A stretch of DNA of 64,000 nt from Pseudomonadota bacterium (GTDB lineage Bacteria; Bdellovibrionota; UBA1018; CAIMNF01), in the NCBI GenBank assembly GCA_027491115.1, contig JAIXWV010000034.1, positions 213,123-277,122 on the forward strand, given 5' to 3'. Below, piece by piece: positions 1-8,513 of this stretch (the first letter of the stretch is position 1; the number at the start of each line of letters is the position of its first letter). The notes under the pieces are model-generated. The model was given only the letters and a program-made list of their open reading frames with translations. It ran no database searches and was not told the DNA's origin. The position numbers were made by a program, and so were the translations under genes.

Positions 1-91
1 ACGGAACCGGTGGTTTCTTGGGAAGGGCCTCAAAGGCCGACGCAGCAACGGGAAACACGAATGCCAAAACAAAGGGAGTGAGATTCTTCAT
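1..91 (-). CDS. Secreted protein, 5' end only (cut by window edge)
   Basis: Reading leftwards from an ATG at 91, an open frame runs off the window edge and encodes about 30 residues beginning MKNLTPFVLAFVF, followed by PVAASAFEALPKK. This has the form of a Sec signal peptide: a Lys near the N-terminus, a hydrophobic core and an A-S-A cleavage site near residue 19. A purine-rich GAGGG stretch lies 11 bases upstream of the ATG. Nothing can be said about the mature protein. It lies downstream of the beta-barrel gene on the same strand, so the two may be co-transcribed. The frame is too short to be decisive; the signal-peptide pattern is the main support. Confidence 0.55.
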   Translation of the reverse strand, partial: MKNLTPFVLAFVFPVAASAFEALPKKPPVP

Positions 92-173
92 GCTCACATT
101 ATCCCTCTGCACTGGCGCTAATGAAAGGAGAACTCATCGATCCCCTGATTGAAAATATCGATCGGTTGGATAC

Positions 174-692
174 TTAGAAGTACCAACCGAAGTAAACCCC
201 AGGCAGCCCGGTGGACTGGATCCCCTGTCCCATCAGGTACTTGTATTCAATACCGAAATTGAATCCGAGGTTGGACTGCCAATCAAAGCCTACGGAGGGT
301 CCGTAAAATGTCCCACCGGCTGACAGCGAAAGTCCCCCAACCGTCCCGGATCCGGTCACGCTACCGATCACTCGGGAGGCGCCAAAGCCTACGAAGGGTG
401 CGACATTGGAATTGGTCACAAAGAACTTCCCGTCGATACCGTAGGTCTGCACATCCACGGTAAAATTCGGATCATTGGCCGAAACACTTCCATAGCCCAC
501 GGTCAGGCGAAGTCGATTGGAAAGGTTATAGGAGAGGTTGTAGCCGATCAATGAAGGGACGGGCTCGGTCAGGATCCCGACCGACAACCCCAGGCGCTTC
601 ACTGCACGCGAACTGGCCTGAGCCTCTTGGCTCGAGGAGACCAGAGAAACCAGAGCGAATAGACCTGCCAATAAGAATGAATTTTTCATCAT
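174..692 (-). CDS. Small outer-membrane beta-barrel-like protein
   Basis: The protein has about 172 residues. It starts with a signal peptide (MKNSFLLAGLFALVSLVSSS, then QEAQA) and continues with alternating Gly/aromatic/hydrophobic strands, including NRLRLTVGYG, GIDGKFFV, PFVGFGASRV and FNFGIEYKYL. It ends in an aromatic residue (GVYFGWYF), the usual C-terminal signature for insertion of outer-membrane barrels by the BAM complex. I chose the double ATG at 687-692 because it puts the signal peptide at the N-terminus; a longer frame to 803 has no such feature and would run into the gap promoter. Size and layout suggest an 8-stranded OmpW/OmpA-like barrel, but I recognise no specific family. 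Divergent from gap. Confidence 0.75.
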   Translation of the reverse strand: MMKNSFLLAGLFALVSLVSSSQEAQASSRAVKRLGLSVGILTEPVPSLIGYNLSYNLSNRLRLTVGYGSVSANDPNFTVDVQTYGIDGKFFVTNSNVAPFVGFGASRVIGSVTGSGTVGGLSLSAGGTFYGPSVGFDWQSNLGFNFGIEYKYLMGQGIQSTGLPGVYFGWYF

Positions 693-777
693 TTCAACAT
701 TGTAGAACCTGATCTGTTCCGTTGCCATGAGATTAAATTGACAGCATGACGCATTGCCCCAATCACTTGACACAGGG

Positions 778-783
778 TACACT
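778..783 (+). promoter_or_regulatory. -10 element of gap (TACACT), leaderless start
   Basis: TACACT lies exactly 7 bases before the gap ATG and no Shine-Dalgarno sequence is present. A weak -35 (TTGCCC, 754-759) sits 18 bases upstream. This spacing would put the transcript start at or next to the A of the ATG. Confidence 0.5.
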
Positions 784-790
784 CCCCCCC

Positions 791-1804
791 ATGTCAAAAC
801 CAACTGTGATCGGAATCAATGGATGCGGCCGCATCGGTCGCAAAGTGCTTCGCCTTGCCTTCTCCCGCCCGGGAATCCGGGTCGCTGCTGTAAATGACAC
901 CGGCGATCTTCAAACCCTCGCTCATCTGCTCAAGTACGATTCGGTTCACGGCACTTGGGATGCCGACATCCGTGTCGAGGGCAAAGGCCTGGTCATCAAC
1001 GGTCAGAGCGTTCATGTGTTCTCGGATCGTGATCCGACCCAGCTCCCGTGGAAACAAGAAGGGGTGGAAATCGTGCATGAGTGCACGGGCGCATTCACCG
1101 ACAAAGAGAAAGCCATGAAACACATGGCAGGTGGCGCGAAGCGGGTCCTCATTTCTGCACCATCGAAAGATGCGGACCTCACACTCTGTTACGGAGTGAA
1201 TCACACCTCTTACGATCCTTCCAAGCACACCGTCGTATCGAACGCCTCCTGCACCACCAACTGCCTGGCTCCCGCTGCGAAAGTGCTCGACGATCACTTC
1301 GGCATCGTCAAGGGCACCATGATGACTGTTCACAGTTACACCAACGACCAGCGGATCCTGGATCTTCCGCACAAAGATCTCCGTCGCGCTCGCGCCGCCG
1401 CTCTGTCGATGATTCCAACCTCAACCGGTGCTGCCAAAGCTGTGGGCTTGGTGCTCCCGCATCTGAAAGGCAAGCTCGACGGCCTTTCGATTCGCGTGCC
1501 GACTCCGAATGTTTCCGTTGTGGATTTCACAGCGATTGTGAACAAATCCACCTCCAAGGCCGAAGTCAACGCCGCACTCAAGGCCGCTTCCGAAACCTCC
1601 CTGAAGGGCGTACTCGGCTTCTCCGAAGAGCCTCTCGTTTCGAGTGATTACAACGGCGATGTCCGGAGCTCCATCATTGACTCTGAATTAACCATGGTGA
1701 TGGAAGGCAATCTGGTGAAGATCATCACCTGGTACGACAACGAATCCGGATTCTCGAACCGGATGCTCGATGTGACTGAGTACATGGCTTCGAAAGGGAT
1801 CTGA
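791..1804 (+). CDS. gap: Glyceraldehyde-3-phosphate dehydrogenase, type I
   Basis: This 337-residue enzyme catalyses phosphorylating, NAD-dependent oxidation of glyceraldehyde-3-phosphate to 1,3-bisphosphoglycerate in glycolysis and gluconeogenesis. The N-terminal Rossmann motif GINGCGRIGR (8-17) and the active-site motif SNASCTTNCLAP with catalytic Cys154 are intact, as is the C-terminal WYDNESGFSNR segment. The start at 791 gives the standard N-terminus MSKPTVIGING; an upstream in-frame ATG at 746 would add 15 unrelated residues. It is first in a run with pgk (3-base gap), tpiA (overlap) and secG. The -10 hexamer lies 7 bases from the ATG, so the transcript may be leaderless. Confidence 0.97.
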   Translation: MSKPTVIGINGCGRIGRKVLRLAFSRPGIRVAAVNDTGDLQTLAHLLKYDSVHGTWDADIRVEGKGLVINGQSVHVFSDRDPTQLPWKQEGVEIVHECTGAFTDKEKAMKHMAGGAKRVLISAPSKDADLTLCYGVNHTSYDPSKHTVVSNASCTTNCLAPAAKVLDDHFGIVKGTMMTVHSYTNDQRILDLPHKDLRRARAAALSMIPTSTGAAKAVGLVLPHLKGKLDGLSIRVPTPNVSVVDFTAIVNKSTSKAEVNAALKAASETSLKGVLGFSEEPLVSSDYNGDVRSSIIDSELTMVMEGNLVKIITWYDNESGFSNRMLDVTEYMASKGI

Positions 1805-1807
1805 TCC

Positions 1808-2974
1808 ATGAGACTGAAATCGATCCGCGAACTCCCCTTGCGTGGCAAGAAGCTTTTCCTCCGACTCGACTTCAATGTGCCTCTTTCGGCACCTGATGCA
1901 GAAGGAATCCGGAAAGTCGAGGATGACACCCGGATCAGGGAGGCTTTACCGACCATCCGTTTTGCGCGCGAACAAGGCGCCAAGGTGATCATCGCCTCCC
2001 ATCTTGGCCGGCCAAAAGGTCGGCGCAACGAGGATTTCTCTTTGCTTCCCGCCGCGGATCGATTGGCCGAACTCCTCGGAACTGAAGTGACCCTGATGGA
2101 CGATTGCATCGGCGAAGGAGTCGAGCTCAAAGCCGCTTCGCTCCAGAACGGCGACGTGATGGTCCTTGAGAATCTCCGCTTCCACAAAGAAGAGGAAGAA
2201 AACGAACTCGGCTTCGCGCAGAAGCTTGCGCGTTTGTGTGACGTCTACGTGACCGACGCATTCGGTACCGCCCACCGCGAACACGCCTCGACCCACCGCC
2301 TACCTTCGATCATGCCTGACCGGGGCATGGGTTTTTTGATTGAGAAGGAAGTGAAGTACTTCGACGGGATTCTCGGAAATCCGTCGGCTCCGTTTCACCT
2401 GATTCTCGGCGGCGCCAAGGTGAGTGACAAGATCAAGACCATCTCGGCACTGATGAAGCACGTGAACGGGGTCGTGATCGGTGGCGCGATGGCCTATGCC
2501 TTCATGAAGGCGCGGGGAGAAACTATCCCACCTGAGTGGAAACAGCCGGCTCCCGAGGATGTCGAAGCGGCCCGCCATTTGTTGGCGGAAGCCGAAAAGA
2601 AGCACATCCCATTCCTGCTTCCGCTCGACACGAATCTCGGTTTTGACATCGGACCGAAAACAATCGAGGAATACGTCCGTTTCTTGAGCACGGCCAAAAC
2701 GGTGTTCTGGAACGGCCCCCTCGGCTGGTTCGAGAAGGCTCCCTATGACCTGGGGACCCGCGAAGTGGCTGCCGCACTTGCGGGCCAAGCTTGTGTGAAG
2801 GTCGTGGGTGGGGGCGATACCGTATCGGCCATCACCCAGGCCGGCCTTGCTGAAAAATTCGACCACCTTTCGACCGGTGGCGGGGCGGCTCTCGAATACC
2901 TCGAAACCGGCTCTCTTCCGGGAATTGAAATCCTCCGGGCACCTTACCGCCCGACATCTCCGGACCTGGTATGA
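1808..2974 (+). CDS. pgk: Phosphoglycerate kinase
   Basis: This 388-residue kinase makes ATP from 1,3-bisphosphoglycerate. Family landmarks are present in order: the substrate-binding RLDFNVPL near residue 20, SHLGRPKG, LENLRFHKEEEENE, the hinge motif DAFGTAHREHAS, GGAKVSDKI, and the nucleotide-binding GGGDTVSA plus the STGGGAALEYLE tail. Length is normal for a bacterial Pgk. It begins 3 bases after gap and its last codon overlaps the tpiA start, so gap, pgk and tpiA should be one transcript with translational coupling. Nothing unusual was seen. Confidence 0.97.
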   Translation: MRLKSIRELPLRGKKLFLRLDFNVPLSAPDAEGIRKVEDDTRIREALPTIRFAREQGAKVIIASHLGRPKGRRNEDFSLLPAADRLAELLGTEVTLMDDCIGEGVELKAASLQNGDVMVLENLRFHKEEEENELGFAQKLARLCDVYVTDAFGTAHREHASTHRLPSIMPDRGMGFLIEKEVKYFDGILGNPSAPFHLILGGAKVSDKIKTISALMKHVNGVVIGGAMAYAFMKARGETIPPEWKQPAPEDVEAARHLLAEAEKKHIPFLLPLDTNLGFDIGPKTIEEYVRFLSTAKTVFWNGPLGWFEKAPYDLGTREVAAALAGQACVKVVGGGDTVSAITQAGLAEKFDHLSTGGGAALEYLETGSLPGIEILRAPYRPTSPDLV

Positions 2975-3741
2975 AACCGCGCGGAGTCTTATTGGCTGGA
3001 AACTGGAAAATGAACCATGGGCCGAAGGCCGCACAGGATTTTTTCCGGGCACTTCCGTACTCAAAGAAGCCGGGAGCCACGATGCGGATTTATCCCTCCT
3101 ATCTTTCTCTTGCCACCGCACTCGACTCGGTGAGTGCGGCTGGAAGGGACATTGAGATCGGAGCCCAGAACTTTCATGCTGAGAAATCCGGGGCCTTCAC
3201 CGGCGAAGTCTCCGGGCCGATGCTCCAGGAAATCGGCATTCATCAAGTGCTGCTCGGACACTCGGAACGGCGCCAGTATTTCTCGGAGACCCCAGCTGTA
3301 ATTCTCAATAAAACAGTGAGCGCACTCCAGCAGGGATTTGAGGTTTTACTTTGCATCGGCGAGACCTTGGACGAGCGCAAAGCTGGCCAGACTGTGGAAG
3401 TGCTCACCCACCAGCTCAAGTCCACCCTGGCAGATCCGACCTGTTCGGCGGCTTTTGGGACCAGCCTTCACCTAGCCTACGAGCCGGTGTGGGCGATCGG
3501 GACCGGAGTGACAGCGACACCGGCCCAAGCCCAAGCAACCCATGCGAGCCTCCGCTCCCTCCTGACCCGGAGTTTAGGAGAGATCTCCGCTGACGCAGTG
3601 CAAATTCTGTATGGTGGCAGCGTCACTCCCGGTAATTTTGGTGAACTCCTGGCTTGTCCTGACATCGACGGGGGCTTGGTCGGGGGAGCGAGCCTGAAAC
3701 CGGAGAGTTTTGGCGCCCTTTGGAGCCTCATCTCCAGTTAA
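2971..3741 (+). CDS. tpiA: Triosephosphate isomerase
   Basis: This 256-residue TIM-barrel enzyme interconverts dihydroxyacetone phosphate and glyceraldehyde-3-phosphate. The active-site residues are visible: N11 and K13 in AGNWKMN, H97 in LLGHSERR, the catalytic Glu in AYEPVWAIGTG (whose tail begins flexible loop 6), and the phosphate-binding YGGSV and GGASL segments. The ATG overlaps the pgk stop codon (ATGA), showing tight coupling in the gap-pgk-tpiA unit. secG follows after about 40 bases, an order also common in other proteobacteria. Confidence 0.97.
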   Translation: MKPRGVLLAGNWKMNHGPKAAQDFFRALPYSKKPGATMRIYPSYLSLATALDSVSAAGRDIEIGAQNFHAEKSGAFTGEVSGPMLQEIGIHQVLLGHSERRQYFSETPAVILNKTVSALQQGFEVLLCIGETLDERKAGQTVEVLTHQLKSTLADPTCSAAFGTSLHLAYEPVWAIGTGVTATPAQAQATHASLRSLLTRSLGEISADAVQILYGGSVTPGNFGELLACPDIDGGLVGGASLKPESFGALWSLISS

Positions 3742-3783
3742 GCATTTGCATTCTTGGGGTTTCTTGATACCTTACGGAGATCT

Positions 3784-4125
3784 ATGATTACCTTCATCAC
3801 GGTCGTTCATATCTTTACTGTCGTCCTTCTGGTTGTAGCAGTGTTGCTTCAGTCCGGTAAAGGTGCCGAAATTAGCGCTACCTTCGGTGGATCCAGCCAG
3901 ACCGTATTTGGAAGCTCCGGCGGCCAGAATTTTTTCCAGAAGCTCACTTATGCTTTGGCAGGAATCTTCATGTGCACGTCCCTCATCCTGACCGTGCTTC
4001 CGACCAAGCTGAAGCGCTCGGTGCTGGATGGCTACACCCCTCCTGCAGCCTCTGCTCCGGCAGCGCCCGCTGCTCCTGCGGTACCTGCAACAGCTCCTTC
4101 TGCTGCACCTGCTGAAAATAAATAA
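3784..4125 (+). CDS. secG: Preprotein translocase subunit SecG
   Basis: This 113-residue inner-membrane protein is the small accessory subunit of the SecYEG channel. It has two transmembrane helices (about 1-22 and 50-75) separated by the conserved loop LLQSGKGAEISATFGGSSQTVFG. The C-terminal tail is a low-complexity Ala/Pro stretch (TPPAASAPAAPAAPAVPATA) ending in a charged patch, longer than in E. coli. The ATG at 3784 is preceded at 5 bases by GGAG; an upstream TTG at 3754 would add 10 residues without an obvious ribosome-binding site. It follows tpiA on the same strand and ends 14 bases from the stop of the convergent oxidoreductase gene. Confidence 0.93.
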   Translation: MITFITVVHIFTVVLLVVAVLLQSGKGAEISATFGGSSQTVFGSSGGQNFFQKLTYALAGIFMCTSLILTVLPTKLKRSVLDGYTPPAASAPAAPAAPAVPATAPSAAPAENK

Positions 4126-4139
4126 TAAGCCTACTGCGT

Positions 4140-5540
4140 TTAGACGGAGAATCGCTGGAAGATCGCTTCCTTCCGGTGAGCAAAGATCTTTCCTACATCC
4201 GAACGCACCTTACCCAGCCCCACCAAGGACCCCAGCTTGCCCATGGGCAAGCGGTAACGGACCCAGTCCTTGAGCAAAGTTCCGCCCTTCACGGTTTCAA
4301 AACTGTGCTCGTGATACCAGAGCGAATACGGCCCCTTCAGTTGGTTGTCGACAAACAGCGTAGGCGGTTCCCACTCGGCAATGTCGGTCAACCATGCAAT
4401 CGGAACCCCGTGCAATTTGAGTCGGTAACGGATTTTGGTCCCCTTCTCAATCTTGTCTCCGGTCGAGACAGATTTGATCTTGAAGTTGAGCCACTCGGGC
4501 GTGATCGCTTCAAGATTGCGGGCATCTGAAAAAAACGGGAACACGTCGTTCAGTTCGCGTGGCACAAATTGCTCTGCGTACTGGACGAATGTCGCCCGAT
4601 GCGGTTCGAGCGGATGCTGGTGCCAGGAGCAAATCTCCTGCAAAAGCTCGTGTACGGTACCATAACGGAAACGGAATCCGGTTTCGGCGATGCGGACAGA
4701 AACCACCGACTGGCTCTGCAACACCAAATCCGACATCTCACCCAAAGCCAATTTCAGCGCCAGTGCCGGAACCGGGGGGCCGGGCTGGACATGCAGGAGC
4801 ACGCACAAGCGTTGAGTGAGCAACTTCTGCATCACGGGTTGCTCGACCATCAAATTATAAGCGCCTTCCATTGTGGAAGTCTTCAATGCGTGGACCACGA
4901 AACGGGCTGCATCGTCCAGGTGGATGATGCTCATCATCTGATGACCGTCACCGATCACACCACCGATTCCGTTCAGGATCGGATCCAGCATCTTCGGGAA
5001 TGCACCGCCCTTATGACTCATTACGACGCCGGTACGGAGGATCACTTGCCTCACACCTGGGGGCAATGCTTCGAGGGCGTCCTCCCACTTTTGACAGACT
5101 TCAGAGAGAAAGCCCTCTCCTTTCCCAGAATTCTCGTCAAACACCACTCCATTCCGGGAGGTTCCGTACCAGCCAACTGCCGAAGCCTGGATCCAATGCT
5201 TCGGACTTCCCTTCGAAAACACCGCTTGAATCAACTCACGGGTTGCATCCGCCCGGCTGGTGAGAATGCGCTTCTTGAAATCCTCGGTCCAACGTCCCGC
5301 CGAAAGATTCTCTCCCATCAGGTTGATGACTGCATCCACTCCTTCAAATGCTGTAAGGGTGGCATCTGGAAAAGCATGACCGGCGCCCTTCCACTCGGCG
5401 ATCTTGCAGAGAAAAGGAAGTTCTTGGCGTGCAGCTGCCGCATCGCGGGTCAAGGCGATGATCTCCACATCATCTTGAACCAGCAATTTTCCAACTTCTT
5501 TACCGATGAGTCCGGTGGCGCCTGTGAGAAGGATTTTCAT
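4140..5540 (-). CDS. TIGR01777-type NAD(P)-dependent epimerase fused to a C-terminal SRPBCC domain
   Basis: A protein of 466 residues with two parts. Residues 1 to about 295 form an atypical short-chain dehydrogenase of the SULA/YfcH-like epimerase family (TIGR01777): MKILLTGATGLIGKEVG dinucleotide motif, DAVINLMGENLSAGRW, SAVGWYG in place of the canonical Tyr motif, and LRTGVVMSHKGGAFPKML. Residues from about 300 resemble an SRPBCC/START-like lipid-binding fold (PLEPHRATFVQYAEQFVPREL..., then WYHEHSFETVKGGTLLKDWVRYRLP). This two-domain pairing is known in the family, often in the opposite order. Substrate is unknown. It is convergent with secG. Confidence 0.85.
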   Translation of the reverse strand: MKILLTGATGLIGKEVGKLLVQDDVEIIALTRDAAAARQELPFLCKIAEWKGAGHAFPDATLTAFEGVDAVINLMGENLSAGRWTEDFKKRILTSRADATRELIQAVFSKGSPKHWIQASAVGWYGTSRNGVVFDENSGKGEGFLSEVCQKWEDALEALPPGVRQVILRTGVVMSHKGGAFPKMLDPILNGIGGVIGDGHQMMSIIHLDDAARFVVHALKTSTMEGAYNLMVEQPVMQKLLTQRLCVLLHVQPGPPVPALALKLALGEMSDLVLQSQSVVSVRIAETGFRFRYGTVHELLQEICSWHQHPLEPHRATFVQYAEQFVPRELNDVFPFFSDARNLEAITPEWLNFKIKSVSTGDKIEKGTKIRYRLKLHGVPIAWLTDIAEWEPPTLFVDNQLKGPYSLWYHEHSFETVKGGTLLKDWVRYRLPMGKLGSLVGLGKVRSDVGKIFAHRKEAIFQRFSV

Positions 5541-5582
5541 TTGCTCATTTTAGCACCCCATGTGCCAACGAAGAACAAAGAA

Positions 5583-5612
5583 AAACCCCGATGCGGAATC
5601 CGCACCGGGGTT
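5583..5612 (-). terminator. Rho-independent terminator of fusA
   Basis: On the minus strand a GC-rich hairpin (CCCCGGTGCGGA / TCCGCATCGGGG with a near-perfect stem) is followed by TTTTTCTTTG. It lies about 30 bases after the fusA stop. A shorter T-run on the plus side is on the wrong side for any plus-strand gene here. Confidence 0.85.
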
Positions 5613-5640
5613 TTCCCTCACACTTATTCGGAAGGCAGAA

Positions 5641-7761
5641 TTACTTTCCTGCTTGTTCCTTGGCTTTCTTTTCCTGGTACTTCTTCACGAGCTCGTCCTG
5701 CACGTTGCGAGGAGCGGCGGAGTACTTCTGGAATTCCATCGAGAACTCGCCCTTACCCTGAGTGGCGGAGCGGAGGTCGGTGGAGTAGCCGAACATCTCG
5801 GAGAGCGGCACTTCGGCTTCGATCACGCAGTATCCGTCTTGGGAGCCGGAGTTCACGATCACACCACGACGCTGGTTCACTTGACCCATCACTGAACCTT
5901 GGAATTCTTCCGGAGCGGAAACTTCCAGCTTCATGATCGGCTCGAGAACGACCGGAGTCGCACGCTCGTAACCTTCCCGGAACGCCATGAGCGCTGCGGT
6001 CTTGAACGCTTGTTCGGAGGAGTCGACCGCGTGGTATGCGCCGTCGTTGATCACGCAGCGAACGCCCACGATCGGGAACCCGATGAGACGACCTTCTTTG
6101 ATCGCCTCTTTGAAGCCCTTGTCGACAGCCGGAATGAAGTTACGAGGAATAACACCCCCGGTGATTTCATCCACAAACTCGTAGTGAAGTACAGCGTCGG
6201 AAGGAAGTGGCTCGATGAATCCGGCCACACGACCGAACTGACCGCTACCACCGGTCTGCTTCTTGTGGGTGTAGTTGAACTCACCCTTGCTCTGGATGGT
6301 CTCACGATATGCCACCTGGGGCTTACCGACGACCACTTCGCAGTTGTACTCACGCTTCATCCGCTCGCAGTAGATCTCCAGGTGGAGTTCGCCCATCCCG
6401 CTGATGATGGTCTGGTTGGACTCTTCGTCACGATGCACGCGGAAGGTCGGATCTTCCTTGGTGAACCGGTTCAGGGCCTTGGAGAAGTTGGTTTCACCCG
6501 ACTTGTCCTTCGGCTGAACCGACAGGGAGATCACGGCATCCGGTACGAACATGGAAGTCATGGAGTACTTCACAGTTCCGTCGGTGAATGTGTCACCCGA
6601 GGAGCATTCCACACCGAAGAGAGCGACGATGTCCCCCGCTTTGGCGTGCTCGACGTCGTTCATTTCGTTAGCGTGCATCCGCACGATACGTGGCACTTTC
6701 ACGCGCTTTTCGTTTGAAGAGTTGACGATGAATTCACCCTTTTTGAGAGAACCCTGGTACACGCGCATGTAGGTCAACTGACCGTAGCGGCCGTCTTCAA
6801 GCTTGAACGCGAGACCGACGAACGGAAGTCCAGATTCGGACTTGAGCGAGATCTCGGCTTCGTTGTTGTTCTGGTCGAGAGCGATGTTCTCTTTTTCGCT
6901 GGGGTTCGGGAGGTAGTAAGTCACGCCGTCGAGCAGGAGCTGAACGCCCTTGTTCTTGTAAGCGGATCCCACGAACACCGGGGTCAGCTGAAGAGAGAGG
7001 GTTCCCTTACGGATGGCCGCACGGAGCTCGTCGACACTGATTTCCTCGCCATTCAGGTACTTCTCGCCGACGGTTTCGTCGAACTCAGCTGCCGCGGAGA
7101 TGAGGTCTTCGCGGTACTTGTCGCATTCGCCCTTGATGTCGGCTGGGATCGCCTCTTCACGGATGTTCTCGCCGTTGTCGCCGTCGAAGTAGAAGGCCTT
7201 CATCTGGACGAGGTCCACCACGCCTTGGAACTGGTCTTCTGCACCGATCGGGTACATCACCAGGTGAGCGTTGTGACGGAGCTTCTCACGGAGCATTTGC
7301 ATGCCACGGAACGGGTTCGCACCGGCGCGGTCCATCTTGTTGATGAAACAGAGGCGGGGAACTTTGTAGCGCTTCATCTGGCGGTCGACGGTGATCGACT
7401 GGGATTGAACGCCCGCAACAGAACAAAGCACGAGAACGGCGCCGTCGAGAACGCGGAGTGCGCGTTCCACTTCGATGGTGAAGTCCACGTGGCCCGGAGT
7501 ATCGATCAGGTTGATGTTGAATCCCTTCCACATGCAATAAGTCGCAGCAGACTGGATGGTGATCCCCTTCTCACGCTCGAGCTCCATGAAGTCCATGGTC
7601 GCACCGACCTGGTCCTTGCCCTTCACTTCGTGAATGGCGTGGATCTTGGAGGTGTAAAACAGGATACGCTCGGAAAGGGTGGTTTTCCCGGAGTCGATGT
7701 GTGCGGAAATCCCGATGTTTCTCACCTTCTCGATCGGTACTTTGGAAGTATCTTCAGCCAT
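5641..7761 (-). CDS. fusA: Elongation factor G (spdEFG1 / mitochondrial EF-G1-like)
   Basis: A 706-residue translational GTPase that moves tRNA and mRNA after peptide-bond formation. Domain order is normal: G domain with [14 protein letters not shown] (P-loop), [12 protein letters not shown] and [10 protein letters not shown], then domains II-V ending with the domain IV segment [12 protein letters not shown] and [20 protein letters not shown]. The P-loop has AHIDSGKTT rather than the AHIDAGKTT of canonical EF-G, and flanking words ([26 protein letters not shown]) resemble mitochondrial EF-G1. In the family literature this spdEFG1 group works in translocation, with a separate spdEFG2 for recycling. 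The gene is alone, not in a str operon. AGGAGC lies ahead of the ATG, and a TTGCAA-N17-TATCAC promoter lies about 100 bases upstream. Confidence 0.95.
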   Translation of the reverse strand: MAEDTSKVPIEKVRNIGISAHIDSGKTTLSERILFYTSKIHAIHEVKGKDQVGATMDFMELEREKGITIQSAATYCMWKGFNINLIDTPGHVDFTIEVERALRVLDGAVLVLCSVAGVQSQSITVDRQMKRYKVPRLCFINKMDRAGANPFRGMQMLREKLRHNAHLVMYPIGAEDQFQGVVDLVQMKAFYFDGDNGENIREEAIPADIKGECDKYREDLISAAAEFDETVGEKYLNGEEISVDELRAAIRKGTLSLQLTPVFVGSAYKNKGVQLLLDGVTYYLPNPSEKENIALDQNNNEAEISLKSESGLPFVGLAFKLEDGRYGQLTYMRVYQGSLKKGEFIVNSSNEKRVKVPRIVRMHANEMNDVEHAKAGDIVALFGVECSSGDTFTDGTVKYSMTSMFVPDAVISLSVQPKDKSGETNFSKALNRFTKEDPTFRVHRDEESNQTIISGMGELHLEIYCERMKREYNCEVVVGKPQVAYRETIQSKGEFNYTHKKQTGGSGQFGRVAGFIEPLPSDAVLHYEFVDEITGGVIPRNFIPAVDKGFKEAIKEGRLIGFPIVGVRCVINDGAYHAVDSSEQAFKTAALMAFREGYERATPVVLEPIMKLEVSAPEEFQGSVMGQVNQRRGVIVNSGSQDGYCVIEAEVPLSEMFGYSTDLRSATQGKGEFSMEFQKYSAAPRNVQDELVKKYQEKKAKEQAGK

Positions 7762-7862
7762 GGTTCTAGCTCCTCATTCTTGCTCAATGTCACGGCCCCT
7801 CCCCTCCCTGAATTCAAGGTGGAGCCGGGATCACGCGGTAAAAGTTGTTTTTGGACCTGAAA

Positions 7863-7891
7863 GTGATACCTGACTCAAGGGCTTCTTGCAA
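7863..7891 (-). promoter_or_regulatory. Promoter of fusA (TTGCAA-N17-TATCAC)
   Basis: On the minus strand TTGCAA (7886-7891) is followed after exactly 17 bases by TATCAC (7863-7868). The predicted start near 7856 gives a leader of about 95 bases containing a good Shine-Dalgarno site. No riboswitch-like structure was evident in that leader. Confidence 0.55.
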
Positions 7892-7954
7892 CCTTTTCGG
7901 CATGCCTGACCGGGCGAGTCAAACAATCGACCTCCCGGGCCGGAAACCCTGTGG

Positions 7955-7960
7955 TATCCT
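7955..7960 (+). promoter_or_regulatory. -10 element of orn (TATCCT)
   Basis: TATCCT lies 6 bases before the ATG and no ribosome-binding site is visible. The -35 is unclear. This matches the leaderless pattern seen at many first genes here. Confidence 0.45.
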
Positions 7961-7966
7961 CGGGTC

Positions 7967-8506
7967 ATGGCAAAAAAACAGCTCCTTTGGATGGACCTCG
8001 AAATGACCGGGCTCGACGAGAAAACCGACCGGATCATCGAGCTTGCTGCAATCGTCACTGATTACGATTTGAACCCCCTGGACCAAAAGCACTATGTCAT
8101 CCACCAACCTGTCGAAATCATGGAGAACATGAATGAATGGTGCAAAGAGCATCACGGCAAAAGCGGGTTGACTGAACTGGTGAAAACCGGGTGGAAGCAG
8201 GAGACGGTCGAAGAGGAACTCTGCGCTTGGGTCAAAAAACACTTCGGAGCCAAGAAGGGCAAGGACGGGGCCGTCCTCGCTGGGAACTCCATCCACAACG
8301 ACAGGCGTTTCATCGACGCGCATTTGCCGGCATTCGCCGAACTCCTCCATTACCGGATGGTGGACGTGAGCTCCTTCAAAGAGGTGTTTCGGGAACGTTA
8401 CGGGGTGAAATACGACAAGAAGAATGCCCATCGGGCGATCGGTGACCTTGAAGAGTCCATCGCAGAACTGCGGCATTACCTCGGTTTTGTTAAGCTCCCC
8501 GGCTGA
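7967..8506 (+). CDS. orn: Oligoribonuclease
   Basis: A 179-residue DEDDh 3'-5' exonuclease that degrades di- and short oligoribonucleotides, including pGpG from cyclic-di-GMP turnover. Catalytic residues are present: D10 and E12 in WMDLEMTGLD, the Asp of GNSIHNDRRFI, and the His/Asp of AHRAIGDLEESI. Typical words VIHQP and VSSFKE are present too. There is no Shine-Dalgarno site; TATCCT ends 6 bases before the ATG, so the transcript is probably leaderless. It is divergent from fusA and convergent with xth, with stops 7 bases apart. Confidence 0.96.
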   Translation: MAKKQLLWMDLEMTGLDEKTDRIIELAAIVTDYDLNPLDQKHYVIHQPVEIMENMNEWCKEHHGKSGLTELVKTGWKQETVEEELCAWVKKHFGAKKGKDGAVLAGNSIHNDRRFIDAHLPAFAELLHYRMVDVSSFKEVFRERYGVKYDKKNAHRAIGDLEESIAELRHYLGFVKLPG

Positions 8507-8513
8507 TTCCGGG

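Noticed and set aside
2300..3121. 273-residue minus-strand frame
   Set aside because: Antisense to pgk and tpiA, both of which are certain.
4569..5936. 455-residue plus-strand open frame
   Set aside because: Antisense to the epimerase gene and fusA; no ribosome-binding site, odd composition, no domain. Shadow frame.
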